Assembly: GCA_030704615.1 (NCBI GenBank)
Contig: CM060734.1
Coordinates: 61,272,042-61,336,041 of the forward strand
Origin: Takakia lepidozioides
Lineage: Eukaryota > Streptophyta > Takakiopsida > Takakiales > Takakiaceae
Reading direction: 5' to 3'
Length of the DNA stretch: 64,000 nucleotides
Shown here: positions 22,191 through 34,894 of the stretch, piece by piece
How the letters are laid out: each line of letters begins with the position of its first letter
Position numbering within the stretch: the stretch's first letter is position 1
Position numbers and translations under genes: made by a program
Notes under the pieces: generated by a model
Databases searched by the model: none
What the model was told of the DNA's origin: nothing
The model's input: only the letters and a program-made list of their open reading frames with translations

Positions 22191-23439
22191 GGTTACTCGG
22201 TCATTTTCAGCATCATCACAAATTTCGCTCCTGCCCATTTTCCCTTCACTCTATGTATCATTGCCAACAATTGTTTTTTGCACACACATACGGTATATCC
22301 CACAATTTTAATCTTGGTAGTTGTGTTTTGTTTGCGGTATAAGAAGCCGGTGTTGCCGGTGCTTATTGAGGTGCGAGTGATACCCTCATAGACTACTTAG
22401 AACACAGGTAGCTAGCGTAGCACGGTTTTAAGGACTTGAAAGTCACGGAGATGGGTGTTCTGGAGTCTCCTCTTCTCTCTCGTGGGATCATCCTACCCTC
22501 TATTCATGGATCTATCCCCTCATTCAGAAATCGCCGTACATCATGACCAGATGACATGGTCAGGGTGCTGGAGGTTTGTTGCTCCATGGTGTAGTCTTTT
22601 CCTCCTCTCCCTCTCTTCATCCTTGTCAAGGTTCTGATCTCTAGGTAGACTACAGCACGTGTTTTTTTAGTAATGTGTTGTGTCTTGAACACTGACTGGG
22701 TAAGTCCTGGTGGTAGTTGCTCCAACCTCATTGTGCAGAGAGAGTTAGTTCAAATTGGGGGTTCAATTGCCGAACCCACTCACTGTTTCATTTGTCGTCT
22801 GCTGAAATGAACACTATTGTTAAGCTATGTGATCACAATTCTCTTATGCTTCCTAACGGTTCTTTCAGGTTCCAGTTGTTGTGTTCTTTAATACTTTACA
22901 CACCATTGCTCTCTCTCCAGCTATTGCTGAAGGTTAGGGGAGACAGCTAGAATCCCCTAATCCTCACTTGCTCATTGGTAGGATCTAGCATTCTGACCAT
23001 TGATGAAGATGACTGCATATGTTTGCTAGAGGCCCCCAGCAACTGGGAGATTATGATCTGCCTTTGACTGCCAATCGGCTGAAAGATGTCAGACTGGCAC
23101 TCTGATAGATTATTTGCAACTCATATTTGTTTGTGTTTCTAAGGACAAGAAAGTATTCATTGATTGACTGAATCATTGCTTGACTAGATGGGAAGCAAAA
23201 TTGGTTTTTGTCAGAAAAAATGGCTGTCCTCTTCATCCAAGTTGTTTGTTAATCCGTGCAGGAAGATTGTCAATCCTTTGAGCAAAGTTGACATAGTGTC
23301 TTGATGCTGTAATGGTTGTGTCGATGCTAGTCATGACTAACCGCACTTGGGGGTGCAGAGTGTGTAAAAGGTCTCTCTCTAACGAAGAGTCTTGGGTGTT
23401 ATTGCCATTTTTCTGTTGCCCACTTTGAACGTCTTCCTA
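22191..23439. other. importin 3' flank, no gene recognised
   Basis: Probably the importin 3' UTR followed by intergenic DNA up to the copia element. Open frames here are short and show no known motif. Confidence 0.5.
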
Positions 23440-23444
23440 CCCTA

Positions 23445-23768
23445 TGTTAGAAATCAACTCCTTACCAAGTCACTGTTACTAAAAGTTATTGTGACTTCAA
23501 TAATAGCAGTGCTGACAAGTCACAATTAACAGTAGAGATAAGCCTCCGTTAGCTAAGGTTAGCTTCAGTTAGCAGTGTACCAGAATAGTAGTTGGAGATA
23601 ACTCAGGCGTTATGCTATAGTAATCTCAGCTATTTCTGGAGTAAACTTTGAGTATAAATAGGGAGAGTTATGAGGGTGGACACCCGGCTTGTTGTGGTCC
23701 TATGGTTGGGTGGAGAGTTCTCAATAATCAATTCATCTTTTATCTCTATTCTCTATCGATTTTCAACA
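23445..23768 (+). repeat. copia 5' LTR
   Basis: Begins TGTTAGAAATC and ends TTTTCAACA. TATAAATAG at 23653 is the likely promoter TATA box. Confidence 0.93.
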
Positions 23769-23811
23769 CTCTACACTAATTTTATTTTATTTATTTATTT
23801 ATTTCCTAACA

Positions 23812-23823
23812 TGGTATCAGAGC
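23812..23823 (+). promoter_or_regulatory. copia primer-binding site (initiator Met-tRNA)
   Basis: TGGTATCAGAGC is the standard plant copia site complementary to the 3' end of initiator methionine tRNA. It lies 43 bp after the LTR. Confidence 0.9.
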
Positions 23824-23938
23824 GAGGGTTTGTCTAAGAGATACAGGGAGATGAGTATTTGGTTTATAACCTATAGGCTTGAGTGCTTGGTGTTAGATTT
23901 AGAAGTTTGAGTGTGTTTTGTACTTCAAACTATCATCA

Positions 23939-24444
23939 TGGCATCCTCTGCTGATCATACTTGAGTGAAGAAGTTAGATGGTCACAATTTTCATACATGG
24001 AAAATTAAGATGAAGTTCATTCTTCATGAGAAAGATTTGTGTGAGATTACATCAGGAGAAGCGGTTGCACCAGTTTAGGCACAAAGATCATAGCTGCAAG
24101 GATCGCTCCTGAACAACGATTTTTTGAGGAAAAAGATAAGTTGGCTCGAGGAATTATGTTGTTGAATGTGACTGATTCAATATTTCATCATGTTGCACAT
24201 GTTAAAACTGCTAGAGAAATATGGATCAATTTATATGTTAGTTTTGAAAGAAAGCATGTCGTCAATCGACTCTCTCTTAACCAAGAGTTGTTGGAGGAAG
24301 AAAATTAAGTTTAAGAAGAAGAAACACAAAGTCTGTTTCTTTTGTGGCATAAGAGGTCATTATACACGTGAATGCTTTAAGAAAATGCTAGACGATGAGA
24401 AGAAAGAGAAGTTACAGAGTGATTTCAGCAACAATCATGACTGA
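23939..24444 (+). pseudogene. copia gag
   Basis: Starts MASSADHT, then VKKLDGHNFHTWKIKMKFIL (the copia gag entry block) after a TGA. Stops interrupt the middle. The nucleocapsid zinc knuckle is intact: CFFCGIRGHYTREC (CX2CX4HX4C), flanked by lysine runs. Gag would form the cytoplasmic particle. Confidence 0.85.
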
Positions 24445-25600
24445 CAGAACTGAACTTTTTGTTGTAGCTTTGTCAATCTGTGTTGTAGAGATGTGTGGTA
24501 AATCATTGATTCAAGAGCATGTCAATATATGACGTTCCAAAGGGAAGCATTCTTAACCTTCAAAGAACTCTTTGTGGGACATAAGGTGTATCTTGGAGAC
24601 AACAATACTAGTTTTGATATCTATGGAAAATGTACTATTGTGTTTCAATTATCATCTGGAGTGTCAAAAGAGATCGAAGATGTTCTCTATGTTCATAGAT
24701 TGACAAAGAACCTATTGTAAGTTAGTCAACTAACTGAGTAAGGTCTTATGGTTGAGGTTTCTACCAGTCATTGTTGGTTGAACTGAGATAGTTCAAGGTA
24801 CAAGCTGGTTGGGGCTGTCCAGGCTTTACATGCGGATTGTAATACTACTCTCAAGCAGAGTGACCTCAAACATGAGGGACTTGGACATGTCTCAATGCAA
24901 AGTTTGACATTCATGTCAGCTAACAATCTGGTTGAAGAAATGGATCTTATAGGAGATCGGGTCTTGAGTTTTTGTGACGGATGTGTGCATGGTAAACACC
25001 ATCGCAACTCATTTCCAAAGATGGAGGCTCTCGAACAAAGAAGGTTATTTGAGCTGGTGCATACTGATCTATGCGGTCATATGTCAACATAATTTCATGG
25101 AGGTATAAAGTATTTCTTGATCTTCATTGATGAGTTTTCCAGAAAAACATTTCTTTACATGATGTAAAATAAGTTTGGAGTTCTCGATAGGTTCAAAGCG
25201 TTCAAAGTTTTGGTGGAGAATCAAATTGGAGAAATGATCAAAACACTTCGGTGTGATGGTGGTGGTAAGTACATCTCAAAGAGTTTTAACCAGTTCTGTA
25301 GGAAGAATAGTATTGTGAAACAATCAACCATAATATACGCTAGAACAGAACTGAGTTGCAGAGATGAAGAATCGAACACTTGTTGAAAGTGTGAGGTGTA
25401 TCTTGTAAAACATGAGGTTGGACCACGTTTCTGGGCAAAAGCAGTGGCCATTGCAACATATATCTATAATTGACTTCCTAATAAGACAATATCTGCAAAG
25501 ACACCTAAAGAGGTATGGAAGGGTGAGAAACCTTCAAGTGATCATTTGTGAGTCTTTGGTTGTATTATTTTTGCTCATGTTCCAAAAGAGATAAGGAAGA
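24445..25600 (+). pseudogene. copia protease and integrase
   Basis: The protease site should read DSGA but reads DSRACQYMT (about 24510). KEIEDVLYVHRLTKNLL follows, the usual block preceding integrase. Integrase has HEGLGHVSMQSL and CDGCVHGKHHRNSF (the HHCC zinc region), LVHTDLCGHM (first catalytic Asp) and LRCDGGGKY (second Asp, GGE-type block altered). In-frame stops lie at about 25090, 25165 and 25385. Confidence 0.85.
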
Positions 25601-25929
25601 AATTGGATGCAAAAGCAATCAAATGTATCTTCATTGCTTATTGTGAAGAGACCAAAGAGTATAAGTTGTATAACCCTCATAGTAAGTATGTAATCATCAG
25701 TCATGATGTTATATTCAATGAGTCCAGGAACTTTCATCAGGAAACAATAGTTCAAAGTTGGACCATGAAAAAGAGAACTTGGCTCTAACTCATGAAGATG
25801 AAATGGAAGAGAAGATAGTCGAGGAGATTATTGAGGATCAGATAGAAGAGGTACAATCTACTATGATTGAAAAACCCTCAAAGGTATCTTCTGCCTATTT
25901 TATTGACAATGATGAACCCTAAAGTGTTT

Positions 25930-27560
25930 CAGATGCACTTAAGAGTGAGAAGTCTTCACACTGGAAGAAAGTTATGGCCTATTTTCAATCTCTTCAAGAT
26001 AATAAGATTTGGAGTCTTGTTAAACTTCCACATGGACGACAATCTTTTGGTTGCATATGGATTTTCAAAGTTAAGTGCAATGCAGATGGTTCTGTAGCAA
26101 TGCACAAAGTTCATTGGGTTGCAAAGGGGTTTTCACAAATTGAAAGTATAGATTACAATAAAACCTTCTCCCCTGTTGCATGGATGGAATCAATTCGAGT
26201 GATTCTTGCATTCGATGCTGTTGAAAATCTTGAGGTACATCAGATGGATGTATGTACAGCCTTTCTCAATGGATATCTTATGGAGGAAATATGCATGGAC
26301 TAGCCAGAGGGATTTGCTGTAAAATGGAAAGAGATGATGGTGTATAACCTCTTCAAGTCTTTGTATGGTTTGAAGCAATCTCCTAGGGCGTGACATGACA
26401 ATATTGATGCATATTTCATGGCTGAAGAGTTTGAGATGAACTTTGCTAATCATAGTGTTTACTATAAAACTCTTGATCATAACAAATTGGCTCTGTTGAA
26501 ATATATGCAGAGTGATATCTCAAAGGAGTTTAAGATAGTGGATCTGAAAGAGATCATGTGATCATGTGTTGATCAGGCTTTGTTGAAAAAGACAAAATGA
26601 TATCTCAAAGAGGTTTGAGAAGGTGGATCTGAAAGAGATCTTGTGATCATGTGTTACTGATCAGACTTTGTTGAAAAAAACAAAGTGATATCTCAAAGAG
26701 GTTTGAGATGGTGGATTTGAAAGAGATCTAGTACTGCTTGGGGGTATTGGTATCTCGTGTTCGACAAGACCGAATGATTTATCTGAACCAGCGTAAGTAT
26801 CTTGAAGACATCTTAAGGCGCTTTGGTATGGCTGAAAGTATGCCGGTAAATACCCCGTTTGTTCCAAATTGCAAACTCTAAAAAGAGATGAGTCCTAAGA
26901 GTGTTGCAGACTTGGAAACAACGAGAGATGTTCCCTATCAGAGTGTTGTGGAAAGTCTCATGTATGCAATGGTTTGTAGATATTGCACAAGCAGTAGGGG
27001 TCGTAAGCCAATTTGTGGTTAACCCTGGGCAACTCCATTGGGTTGCAGTAAAACGGATTTTCCGTTAATTGAGAGGCACACTGGACTATGGTCTGTGTTT
27101 AAGAAACAACCAAGTGGGTTCATATGGTATCTCAGATAGAGTTTGCAAAAGTACAAAGCTATACGACTATTGTGATGCAGCTTGGACTGACAATGTTGAT
27201 GACTGTCATTCTACATCTGACTATGTTTTTATGCTAGCAAATGAAACTGTTAGCTGAAGCAGCAAAAAACAATCTACAATTGCTATGTCTTCAACTGAGG
27301 AAGATTATGTGGTTGCATCTCAAAGACATGCATTGTGGTTATCATCATTTCTCTCTAGTATTGATCGTCCACAGAGGGATACCATGATCATATGTAATGA
27401 CAACGAAGGGTGTATTGCTCTCTCGAAGAATTTGTTTTTTCATGCTTGCACAAAGCATATTGAAATTCATCATCATTTGGTATGAGAGAAGACTGAAGTT
27501 GGAATTGTCAAAATGATATATTGCAATACCAACAACATGGTTGTAGACATATTGACAAAA
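25930..27560 (+). pseudogene. copia reverse transcriptase and RNase H
   Basis: RT blocks: KIWSLVKLPHGR, then WVAKGFSQIESIDYNKTFSPV, then EVHQMDVCTAFLNGYL, and LFKSLYGLKQSPRA. The YVDD catalytic block expected next is absent. In its place a segment of about 86 bp is present three times (from 26514, 26599 and 26687). Later KYLEDILRRFGM is present. RNase H has YDYCDAAWTD, MSSTEEDYVVASQ (catalytic Glu) and KHIEIHHHLV. Many stops. DNA synthesis is not possible with this copy. Confidence 0.88.
26514..26735 (+). repeat. three-copy tandem repeat inside copia RT
   Basis: Units start GATATCTCAAAGRRGTTT at 26514, 26599 and 26687 (spacing 85 and 88 bp). The last is incomplete and joins the normal downstream RT sequence. 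Confidence 0.88.
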
Positions 27561-27638
27561 ATGACTTAGTGCTGAAAAGCATGAACGCTTTTGAGGCTTG
27601 ATGAGAGCAAGTTAAGTGTTTCACTTGGTAACTCGTTG

Positions 27639-27646
27639 AGTGGGGG
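27639..27646 (+). promoter_or_regulatory. copia polypurine tract
   Basis: AGTGGGGG immediately precedes the 3' LTR. This is the usual plus-strand primer position, with one pyrimidine in it. Confidence 0.7.
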
Positions 27647-27999
27647 TGTTGGAAATCAACTCTTTACCAAGTTACTGTTACTCAGAGTTACTGTGATGGT
27701 AAGTCAGACTTCAATAATAGCAATGCTGACAAAGCACAGTTAACAATAGAGATAAGCCTCAGTTAGCTAAAAGTTAGCTTCAATTATTAGCAACTTAAGT
27801 CAGTGTGCCAGAATAATAGTTGGAGATAATTCAGGCGTTATGCTATAGTTATCTTAGCTATTTCTGGAGTACATTTTGAGTATAAATAAGGGGAGCTCGG
27901 AGGGTGGACACACAACTTGTTGTGGTCCTATGGTTGGGTGGATAGTTCTCAATAATCAATTCATCTTTTATCTAGGCTATTCTCTGTCGATTTCCAACA
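27647..27999 (+). repeat. copia 3' LTR
   Basis: Begins TGTTGGAAATC and ends TTTCCAACA. It aligns over its full length with the 5' LTR and is followed by CCCTA. Confidence 0.93.
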
Positions 28000-28140
28000 C
28001 CCTATATATATATATATATATAAGGGAAATACCTGGGAGCTATAGCTCACAAATTAGGCCCCTTAATTATAGTGAGAGGAGAAAATAACCTCTTTCACAC
28101 CTTACGTGAAGGCTTTCGAATGGGACACTGACAAAGAGAA

Positions 28141-28196
28141 GGGGGAGAAGAGCACACCATACCTATCGGTAGCAGGGTTTGACCCCAGATGATCAC
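28141..28196. repeat. dispersed short repeat (copy near 17.62 kb)
   Basis: GGGGGAGAAG, then CGGTAGCAGGGTTTGACCCC, is the second copy of the repeat at 17621-17678 in the same orientation. Confidence 0.45.
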
Positions 28197-28318
28197 TCAT
28201 TGCGTTGTAATGGACTACAGAAAAGTGAGATGTAATTTTGAGCAGAAAATTCAGCCTTGAATAGAGATAGCGTGACATAGGGTCATAACTGTGTATTTAT
28301 AAAAATACAAGTGGGCAT

Positions 28319-29080
28319 CGGTTTTCGAGGCCCTATGCTCGGCAACATTGTGGCAAATCTGGAAGGCTCGGTGCAGATGGACATTAAACAATGCTTCCTC
28401 CTCCTATACATAAATCCTTGCATGTGTTTTCTATGATGTTACAATTGCAGCTAAGTTGGCCTAGCAAAAACTATGTGCAGTAGCAGACAAGAAACCAAAA
28501 CGAAAAGACTCCCTCCTCGCCTCCTTCAGAGCATCTTGGGGAAAAGGAGGAATCATTTGTTGCATCATTGATACAGACTCCTGTTCATGGGCAGACTCCT
28601 TACCTGAACTCTGGAAACACCGATGGGGCACCGTCTTCGGCCTCCCCTGATCTGGACTCAAGAGATATTAACTGGAAGCACATAAAGAGGGGATCTAAAT
28701 CTAAGTTGATCTTCCTCAGTTAGACATCTTCTTTTTTTTCGCTCCTTGGCCGTTCTGACCTGTGTTCTTACTGTTCGTCGTTCCGTCCGGTTCCATCTAC
28801 ACTGGGCCGCCTCTCTCTTGGAGTCCTTTTCGAAGCAATGAACTAATCGCAGATTAGCTCTCCGCGCTATGACAAATCTTGCAACCAATAATAGTGGTTC
28901 TACCAGGCCTGCATGCGTAGCCAGGTCTATTTTCTACCCTGTTATCTGATCGTTGGAATCTCCAACACGGCCTCCTTGTGTTAAGCCTCATGGCACTTGT
29001 AAGGGTTTAATTTTTTCCCTTTTAATAAATTTTCAGGGCTCTCATCCCTTTCAAGTTTTTAAAAAAAAAAAAAAAAAAAA
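28319..29080 (+). mobile_element. poly(A)-tailed retro-insertion (truncated LINE, SINE or processed transcript)
   Basis: A poly(A) tract (29061-29082) ends the segment. The 10-bp string AAGTGGGCAT occurs just before its start (28309-28318) and just after the tail (29081-29090). A 3' tail plus a direct duplication is the signature of target-primed reverse transcription. A TTTTAATAAATTTT stretch (about 29020), possibly a polyadenylation signal, precedes the tail. The interior shows no recognised protein, so the source is unknown. Confidence 0.65.
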
Positions 29081-29645
29081 AAGTGGGCATAAAACTCGTC
29101 GTTCGTTATATCAGCTCGTGTATCAGCCACATCATACTACTAAGAAGTATGATACAAACCAATCCATTTGTACGCCTAACCTCAAACATAGATGGATCTC
29201 ATGCTGATGGCCCCTTGCCGTTGCCATCATCCCATGCCCACCTTGCCGCTATCGAATTGACGCTCCCTCTCCTCCTCCTCCTCAATCCTTCCTCAGTCCC
29301 TTCTTGAGCTCCCACTTTGGCTATAGCTTGCCAGAAGGACTTCCCCACACCTCTAGAACCTCCTCCATTCTGGAAGCTTCCCTAGCAAATGCATTTCATA
29401 GGGGCCCACATGCAATTGCCTTGCCACTTTCTCATGCCATGCAGTAGCCATGTGGGCTGGCATGCTATAGCCACCTTTGTTGGGATAGCTTGCTTGCTAG
29501 ATGTCCAATTTTTTTTGGAAGGATTGGGGTGCATATTCAGAAGTGGAAGAATATGACTATGCTTTTGGCAGTCTTTGATGGAAACGTGTATGTGTTGTTG
29601 CAGTAGGGAAGCTTGTGAGGAATCTCTAGTGAAGGGGACCCAGCC

Positions 29646-32600
29646 ATGGACTCGGGGCAGAAGAAGCTGCAGGAGCTGGGTTACAAGCAGGAGCTCACAC
29701 GCGATCTTTCGTATGAATCTCCACTCTTCCCTTTCCTCCCTCTACTTCCAAAGGCACTTTCAAATTAAAAAAATGAGGGAGCTTCATCACGAAAGTAGAC
29801 TCTCCGTAGACTTTCGAAGAGGAACTGTGACGCAAGACGGTTCTTCGATGGTTCATCAATATGCTCTTCTTTCTCTCACAACGTCTTTGAATTTATTTCA
29901 AGATAGTCTTGACCACACGCACGCGTCTATGGCTGCGTAATGTGCAGTGTTCTATCAAACTTTGCGATTTCTCTTGCAATTCTCTCCGTCATGGCTGGCA
30001 TCACAACCACGTTCAACACGGGTCTGGCGTATGGAGGCATCATCTCCATGACATGGGGCTGGCTAATCACTGGATTCTTCACTTTGTTAGTGGGTCTGGG
30101 CATGGCCGAGGTAAAGTTATATCAACTGTGAATCCTCAGGCTCACGGAAGCACCACACAAAAAATGTAGCCTGAAAGTTTTCTGGACACATGTCTATCGT
30201 AAGATTACCAATGAGGCAGTGCCTCGGCAGTACATCACAGAATTGAGGCGCAATTCAGAGCCTCAAATTATCACAGGGCTCTCACAGGGATCTAGAATGC
30301 AAGTAGACTGAATTAGTAGGTGAGGGTTGCAATGTTGCAATGTCTTCACAACGCAAAGTTTCTCCTCGCAGAGTCTCTTGAAAGATATGTACACCAATGA
30401 TTTTCCGTATTTATAGACATCAGAAGTTGAGAAAATCTTGATCCCATTTTGGTGCACCCTGTTCCAATTGTGGTGCACTTTGTTCGTTGGAGCGTGGAAT
30501 TATAACCATTTTAGAAGATAAATATATCATTGTAAGCTCTTCATCTGCCCCATCTTTTTGTAGTTAGAACAATTTTCCATAGACCTCATCTACTTGGAGT
30601 ATTTTGAGTTTTTCACAAGTAACCATAATAGGTGCACCTGCTAAATTGCAATTGTGAGGCCATCTACAGATATGTGACCCTTGTGCAAATGTCATGGCAC
30701 TGAACTGTGATGCTGCCAAAACCTTTTCTTGTATACAACCACCACCACATTTGATGTGGTCCACGACCCAACTTTGCCTATAACCAGTCTAACCTTCCTA
30801 TTATCCTGTAAGCAATCGAACTTGAAGCATGGCATCACATACAATTTCTCAGGATGAATTCTATGCAGATTTGCTCAGCTTATCCAACATCAGGTGGACT
30901 CTACTTCTGGAGTGCCAAGCTGGCAGGTCTAAGGTGGAGCCCCTTTGCGTCGTGGATGACAGGCTGGTACACATCCTTCTGCTCATTTCCATTTGGGACA
31001 GAGATACTGCTCCGTGTAATCGTTGTAGTATTGAAGTGCACTTATCCTCTTAAGTCTGGATAGTTCTTGTCAAGGAAGAGCTCTAATTAAGAATAGATTG
31101 ATGATGTAGGTATTCCCTATGAATTTTGCAGAGGCCTCCATTTCATGTCCTACTGCAGAAATCACCAATTAACTATCCACAATAGCGTTATAAGTGTGCC
31201 CAACAGCTTGCTTTGTAGGGTTTATGAAAGTGCAAGGCCAGGAGACATAGTTGTGGCTGTGCAGGAATAAATTGTTGGCCCTCTTATTTGTTACAGCAAG
31301 TTGTCAATGAAGGACCCCCAGAGAACAATTGAGTTCATCCTTGCTGTTCTTGCTGTTTTTATTCTTGTGGATAGCTTCTATGCTTTGATTTCATACAGAA
31401 GTGTCCTTCGCATTCATGAGAGCTACCCATAGCACAATTGAAATAGAAGCGTTGCATTATTTGGGGTGTTGAAAAAGATGTCAAAATGTCGCTTAAAAAG
31501 AGCCTTTCTGAGAGATAGCTTAATAAAGTTTGATACACCATATGTGTTCATTGGACTTTTGATGTGTTTGGTGCAGGTACAATGTTGTCGGCCAGGTCAT
31601 CTTTATGGGCTGCACTTAGATTCAAGTCAATTTTCTTGTTGTTCTTGATAGCTTGTATTCATTTGTCTGTTGTTGATTGCTCAATGTTAAATCCACAATG
31701 GCACCAGACTTCAGTCGGAAACATGTACTCATGTTATCCTTCTCATATATAGCTCATACTGGTTGAAATGGGCAGGCTGTCAAATCTTAGGTACTCAAGC
31801 CATGTCCCTGTGTGGTGTGCGCGCGCGTGTGTGTTAGTTATTCTAAATGTAAAGATTCAAATTCAATGTGGTGTGCAGTGGGCGGGAACATGCGGCATCT
31901 GCTTCTCCCTCACGCAGCTCTTGCAAGTCATTGTTCTTTTGAGCACCGGTGGGGCAAATGGGGGCGGTTACATAATGAGCAAGTACACATTAATTGGCTT
32001 GCAGGCGGCTATCCTCCTGTCATTGGGCCTCCTAAATTGCCTGCCCATCCATTACCTTGCATACTTTGGCAATTTTGCTATGGTCTGGAATGTTCTTGGT
32101 AAGTGCCTATTTCCCAGTCCACCAGCACAAAGTAAAAGATCCATGCTCATCAGTGATAAGGTCTCATAGTAGATTGCAACTGGAGGTTGATGGCTTTTTT
32201 AAGCTTGAGAAACTTAGTTCGGTCTACTTGTGGATCCTGGGGCATAACTCGAATAATTCCAAATTCAGCAGGGCTTTGTAGTATATAACGTGAATACCTT
32301 CCTTGTAAAGTAGATCTCACATTTCATCTCTTTGTCTCCAAGGATGCATGATGTTGTGTTTCAAATAGAGGGATACGTCAACTCCTCTGAGTGCATTACA
32401 TTATGTATATCACGGATGCTGTATGTATGACCTTGAGGAGTTCAGTTTTCTGATAAATTCATCATCCGTCATAGATTTTTCAGATGTTAACCTTGTTATG
32501 AGGCATTAGACTGATATCAAAATCATTGCTTGAGTGTTTGTGTTAACCATACTCATTCCCTCTGTGGCCACTTGAAGACAGACAGCCTCCTTTGTGTTCA

Positions 32601-34484
32601 CGTCATTCTACAAGCCTGACGTGGGTAATTCAAGCAGCCCCTATATTTTCTTCCTTGGCCTCCTTATGAGCCAGTACTCCCTTGCTGGCTTTGATGCTTC
32701 CGCCCATATGGTGAGTTCACAAATACTAGTACTACTATGAAGTTAATTCCCTTCTTCCATTCTTCCTGATCTGATAGGTAATTGTTTGCAATCTAGGGTT
32801 CCTCTAGGAACTGCTACAGACAAGATTCTTGGGCCTCTAGCTTTGAAAATAAATATAAACTCTAAAGAGGACCAGATTTTTATCTGAAATATGGGTGGAG
32901 TAGGGCTTAAAAGTTAGATTGAATACATGTACATACCTGTAGTCTAGACTTTTTGGTCGTTTAATCAATAGAATGGTCACCTCAACAACAGAGCTGCACA
33001 TTGGTTGCTCGTGGCACATAGTACTTAGGTATGGATATATGGGCAAGAAAATTATTGTGATGGTGTCCCTGAGAATCACCCTATTATGTATGCAGTGGAT
33101 ATTTTCACATCTCTTGAGGTAAGCTTGACAATCATATCTCCTTTTCTTTTGGAAGACGGAAGAAACAAAATCATCCGACAGAAATGGGGCATATGGGATT
33201 TTGAGCTCCATCATCATCTCAATCGTTTTCGGTTGGGCGTACATATTGGGACTGGCATTTACGGTGATAGATCCCACATCGTTGTTGGATCCGGCCAATG
33301 ATGCAGGGGGCTATGCAGTTGCCCAACTCTTCTACCAGATATTTCAAGATCGGTATGGAAGTGGGACAGGTGGGATATTATGCCTCGGCATCATTGCTGT
33401 GGCAGTCTATTTTTGTGGCTTGGGCATGGTCACAAGTAACTCAAGGTAGGTCGACGAACATTCCCTCATAACCTTCTGAGTATGCCTGGGGAAGATGTAC
33501 ACTCACCTCCACAAACATATGCGTGATCACCTGGGCAATGCAATTTTCATGTACGAATCTATCAAGTGTTGAGAGGAGTAATTCTTGCAGGTCAATAATC
33601 AGAATGTATTCCAATTTCATGAGACGAGAATGTCACAACATGGCGACTATTAGGAGCCTAAGAGAAAACACAAACAAACTTCAGGAGTAGATTTTTCACC
33701 AAGGACTTTGGAAGGGTTATAAGTTTAATTCGGTTGAAAATTGCAGAATGGTGTATGCATTTTCAACGGATGGAGCTCTACCTTTCTCACGACTCTGGCA
33801 CAGGTGAACAGACATGATGTTTCTGTGTATGCAGTTTGGCTTTCATGCTTCATTGCCTTCATCATGGTGCTCCCAGTATGTGTTTCTCTTTCCACTATCT
33901 TACTTCTTTCAGAAACTTGAAATGATTGCTTGTCCCAACCTTATCCACACATATTTAAAACGTTCATGAATCAAAGTAGGTGTATCATTTTATAACCACT
34001 TGATCTGATGGAGTTGTAATATATCCTGTAGAACACACATAAAGTGATTGAAACTTGTAAAGTCCGTTTCTTTATTCTAATGGATGTGTTCTTCTGGCAG
34101 TCACTAGGGAGTCAGGTCGCCTTCCAAGCTATGATTTCAGTTGCAGTTGTTGGGCTGTACATTGCCTATGTTCTGCCAATTTTCTTCCGTGTGACTGTTG
34201 CTCGCCATACATTTGTGCAAGGCCCTGTCCGGTTTGGAAACCGGTTGTGTAGCCTCACCATTGGTTGGATCGCTGTACTATGGGTGGCCATCATCACCGT
34301 TCTCTTCTGCTTGCCTGTACGATACCCTGTGAATGGTCAATCACTAAATTATACACCTGTTGCTGTTGGGGGTGTCTTCTTGTTAACTGTCTCGTATTGG
34401 CTTGTAAGCGCTCGGAAATGGTTCAAAGGCCCTCAACTGAACCTCACTAGCTCAGTTGACACCAAAATGGGATATGCATTATGA
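29646..34484 (+). CDS. BAT1: BAT1-like bidirectional amino acid transporter (APC superfamily), with two apparent lesions
   Basis: Integral membrane amino acid/GABA transporter of the plant BAT1 type. Exons: 29646-29710, 29948-30110, 30869-30966, 31577-31595 (19 nt), 31879-32098, 32535-32710, 33156-33445, 33747-33875, 34101-34484; about 514 residues, as in the family. Markers: KKLQELGYKQELTRDLS at the N-terminus, then ITTTFNTGLAYGG, then CSAYPTSGGLYFWSAKLAG, VLLSTGGANGGG, LLMSQYSLAGFDASAHM, TEETKSSDRNGAYGI and VYAFSTDGALPFSR, with about 12 hydrophobic segments. Lesions: TGA at 32573-32575 inside exon 6 (PSVAT/RQTASF) and one missing base near 33803 in exon 8, giving TGA at 33805-33807 while homology continues in the next frame. 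All splice sites and phases are otherwise normal, so this is a recent pseudogene or contains sequence errors. Confidence 0.85.
31577..31595 (+). other. 19-nt microexon of the BAT1-like gene
   Basis: Between GTGCAG and GTCATC lies a 19-base exon encoding YNVVGQ plus one base that completes a Trp codon. It restores the conserved MTGW-xxxxGQ-W stretch between exons 3 and 5, and the phases (2 and 0) fit exactly. Confidence 0.85.
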
Positions 34485-34894
34485 ATGACCGATTCATAGC
34501 TGCCTCACATACTTGAGATTTTCTGGTGAATGTTAAATGCTCTGTTGGGGATTATTAGAGTAGTTTCAGTTCAAGAATCTATGTTTCCTTTCCATCACCT
34601 CACTTTCCAACCACCAAATTGGTGAACATTGCATTCTGTAACTCTTATCCCCCATATTTATTATGACATCCTCCTCATCACTTGCTCCATAATTACTTGT
34701 TATCTTGCGGACCTTTTGTTTTCTTGATGCAGTTGGCCACTATTGAGCATTTTGCATTACAATAGGGCAGGGCTTTCATGTATTCCATGCATAAGTTCTT
34801 TGTACAGAGTGTTTAGTACTAAGGTATTTGGGTGACGGTTATAATTCAGTTTTTGAAGCGTGGATGTGTGTTGGCTCTGGTAGCTTCGATTAAA

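Larger units (their letters stand above)
23445..27999 (+). mobile_element. Ty1/copia LTR retrotransposon, full-length but decayed
   Basis: Two LTRs (23445-23768 and 27647-27999) flank gag-protease-integrase-RT-RNase H in copia order. A 5-bp target duplication CCCTA is intact at 23440-23444 and 28000-28004. The two LTRs differ by many substitutions and small indels, 324 against 353 bp, so the insertion is old. Internal frames carry numerous stops and shifts and the RT catalytic block is missing, so it is not autonomous. Confidence 0.95.
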
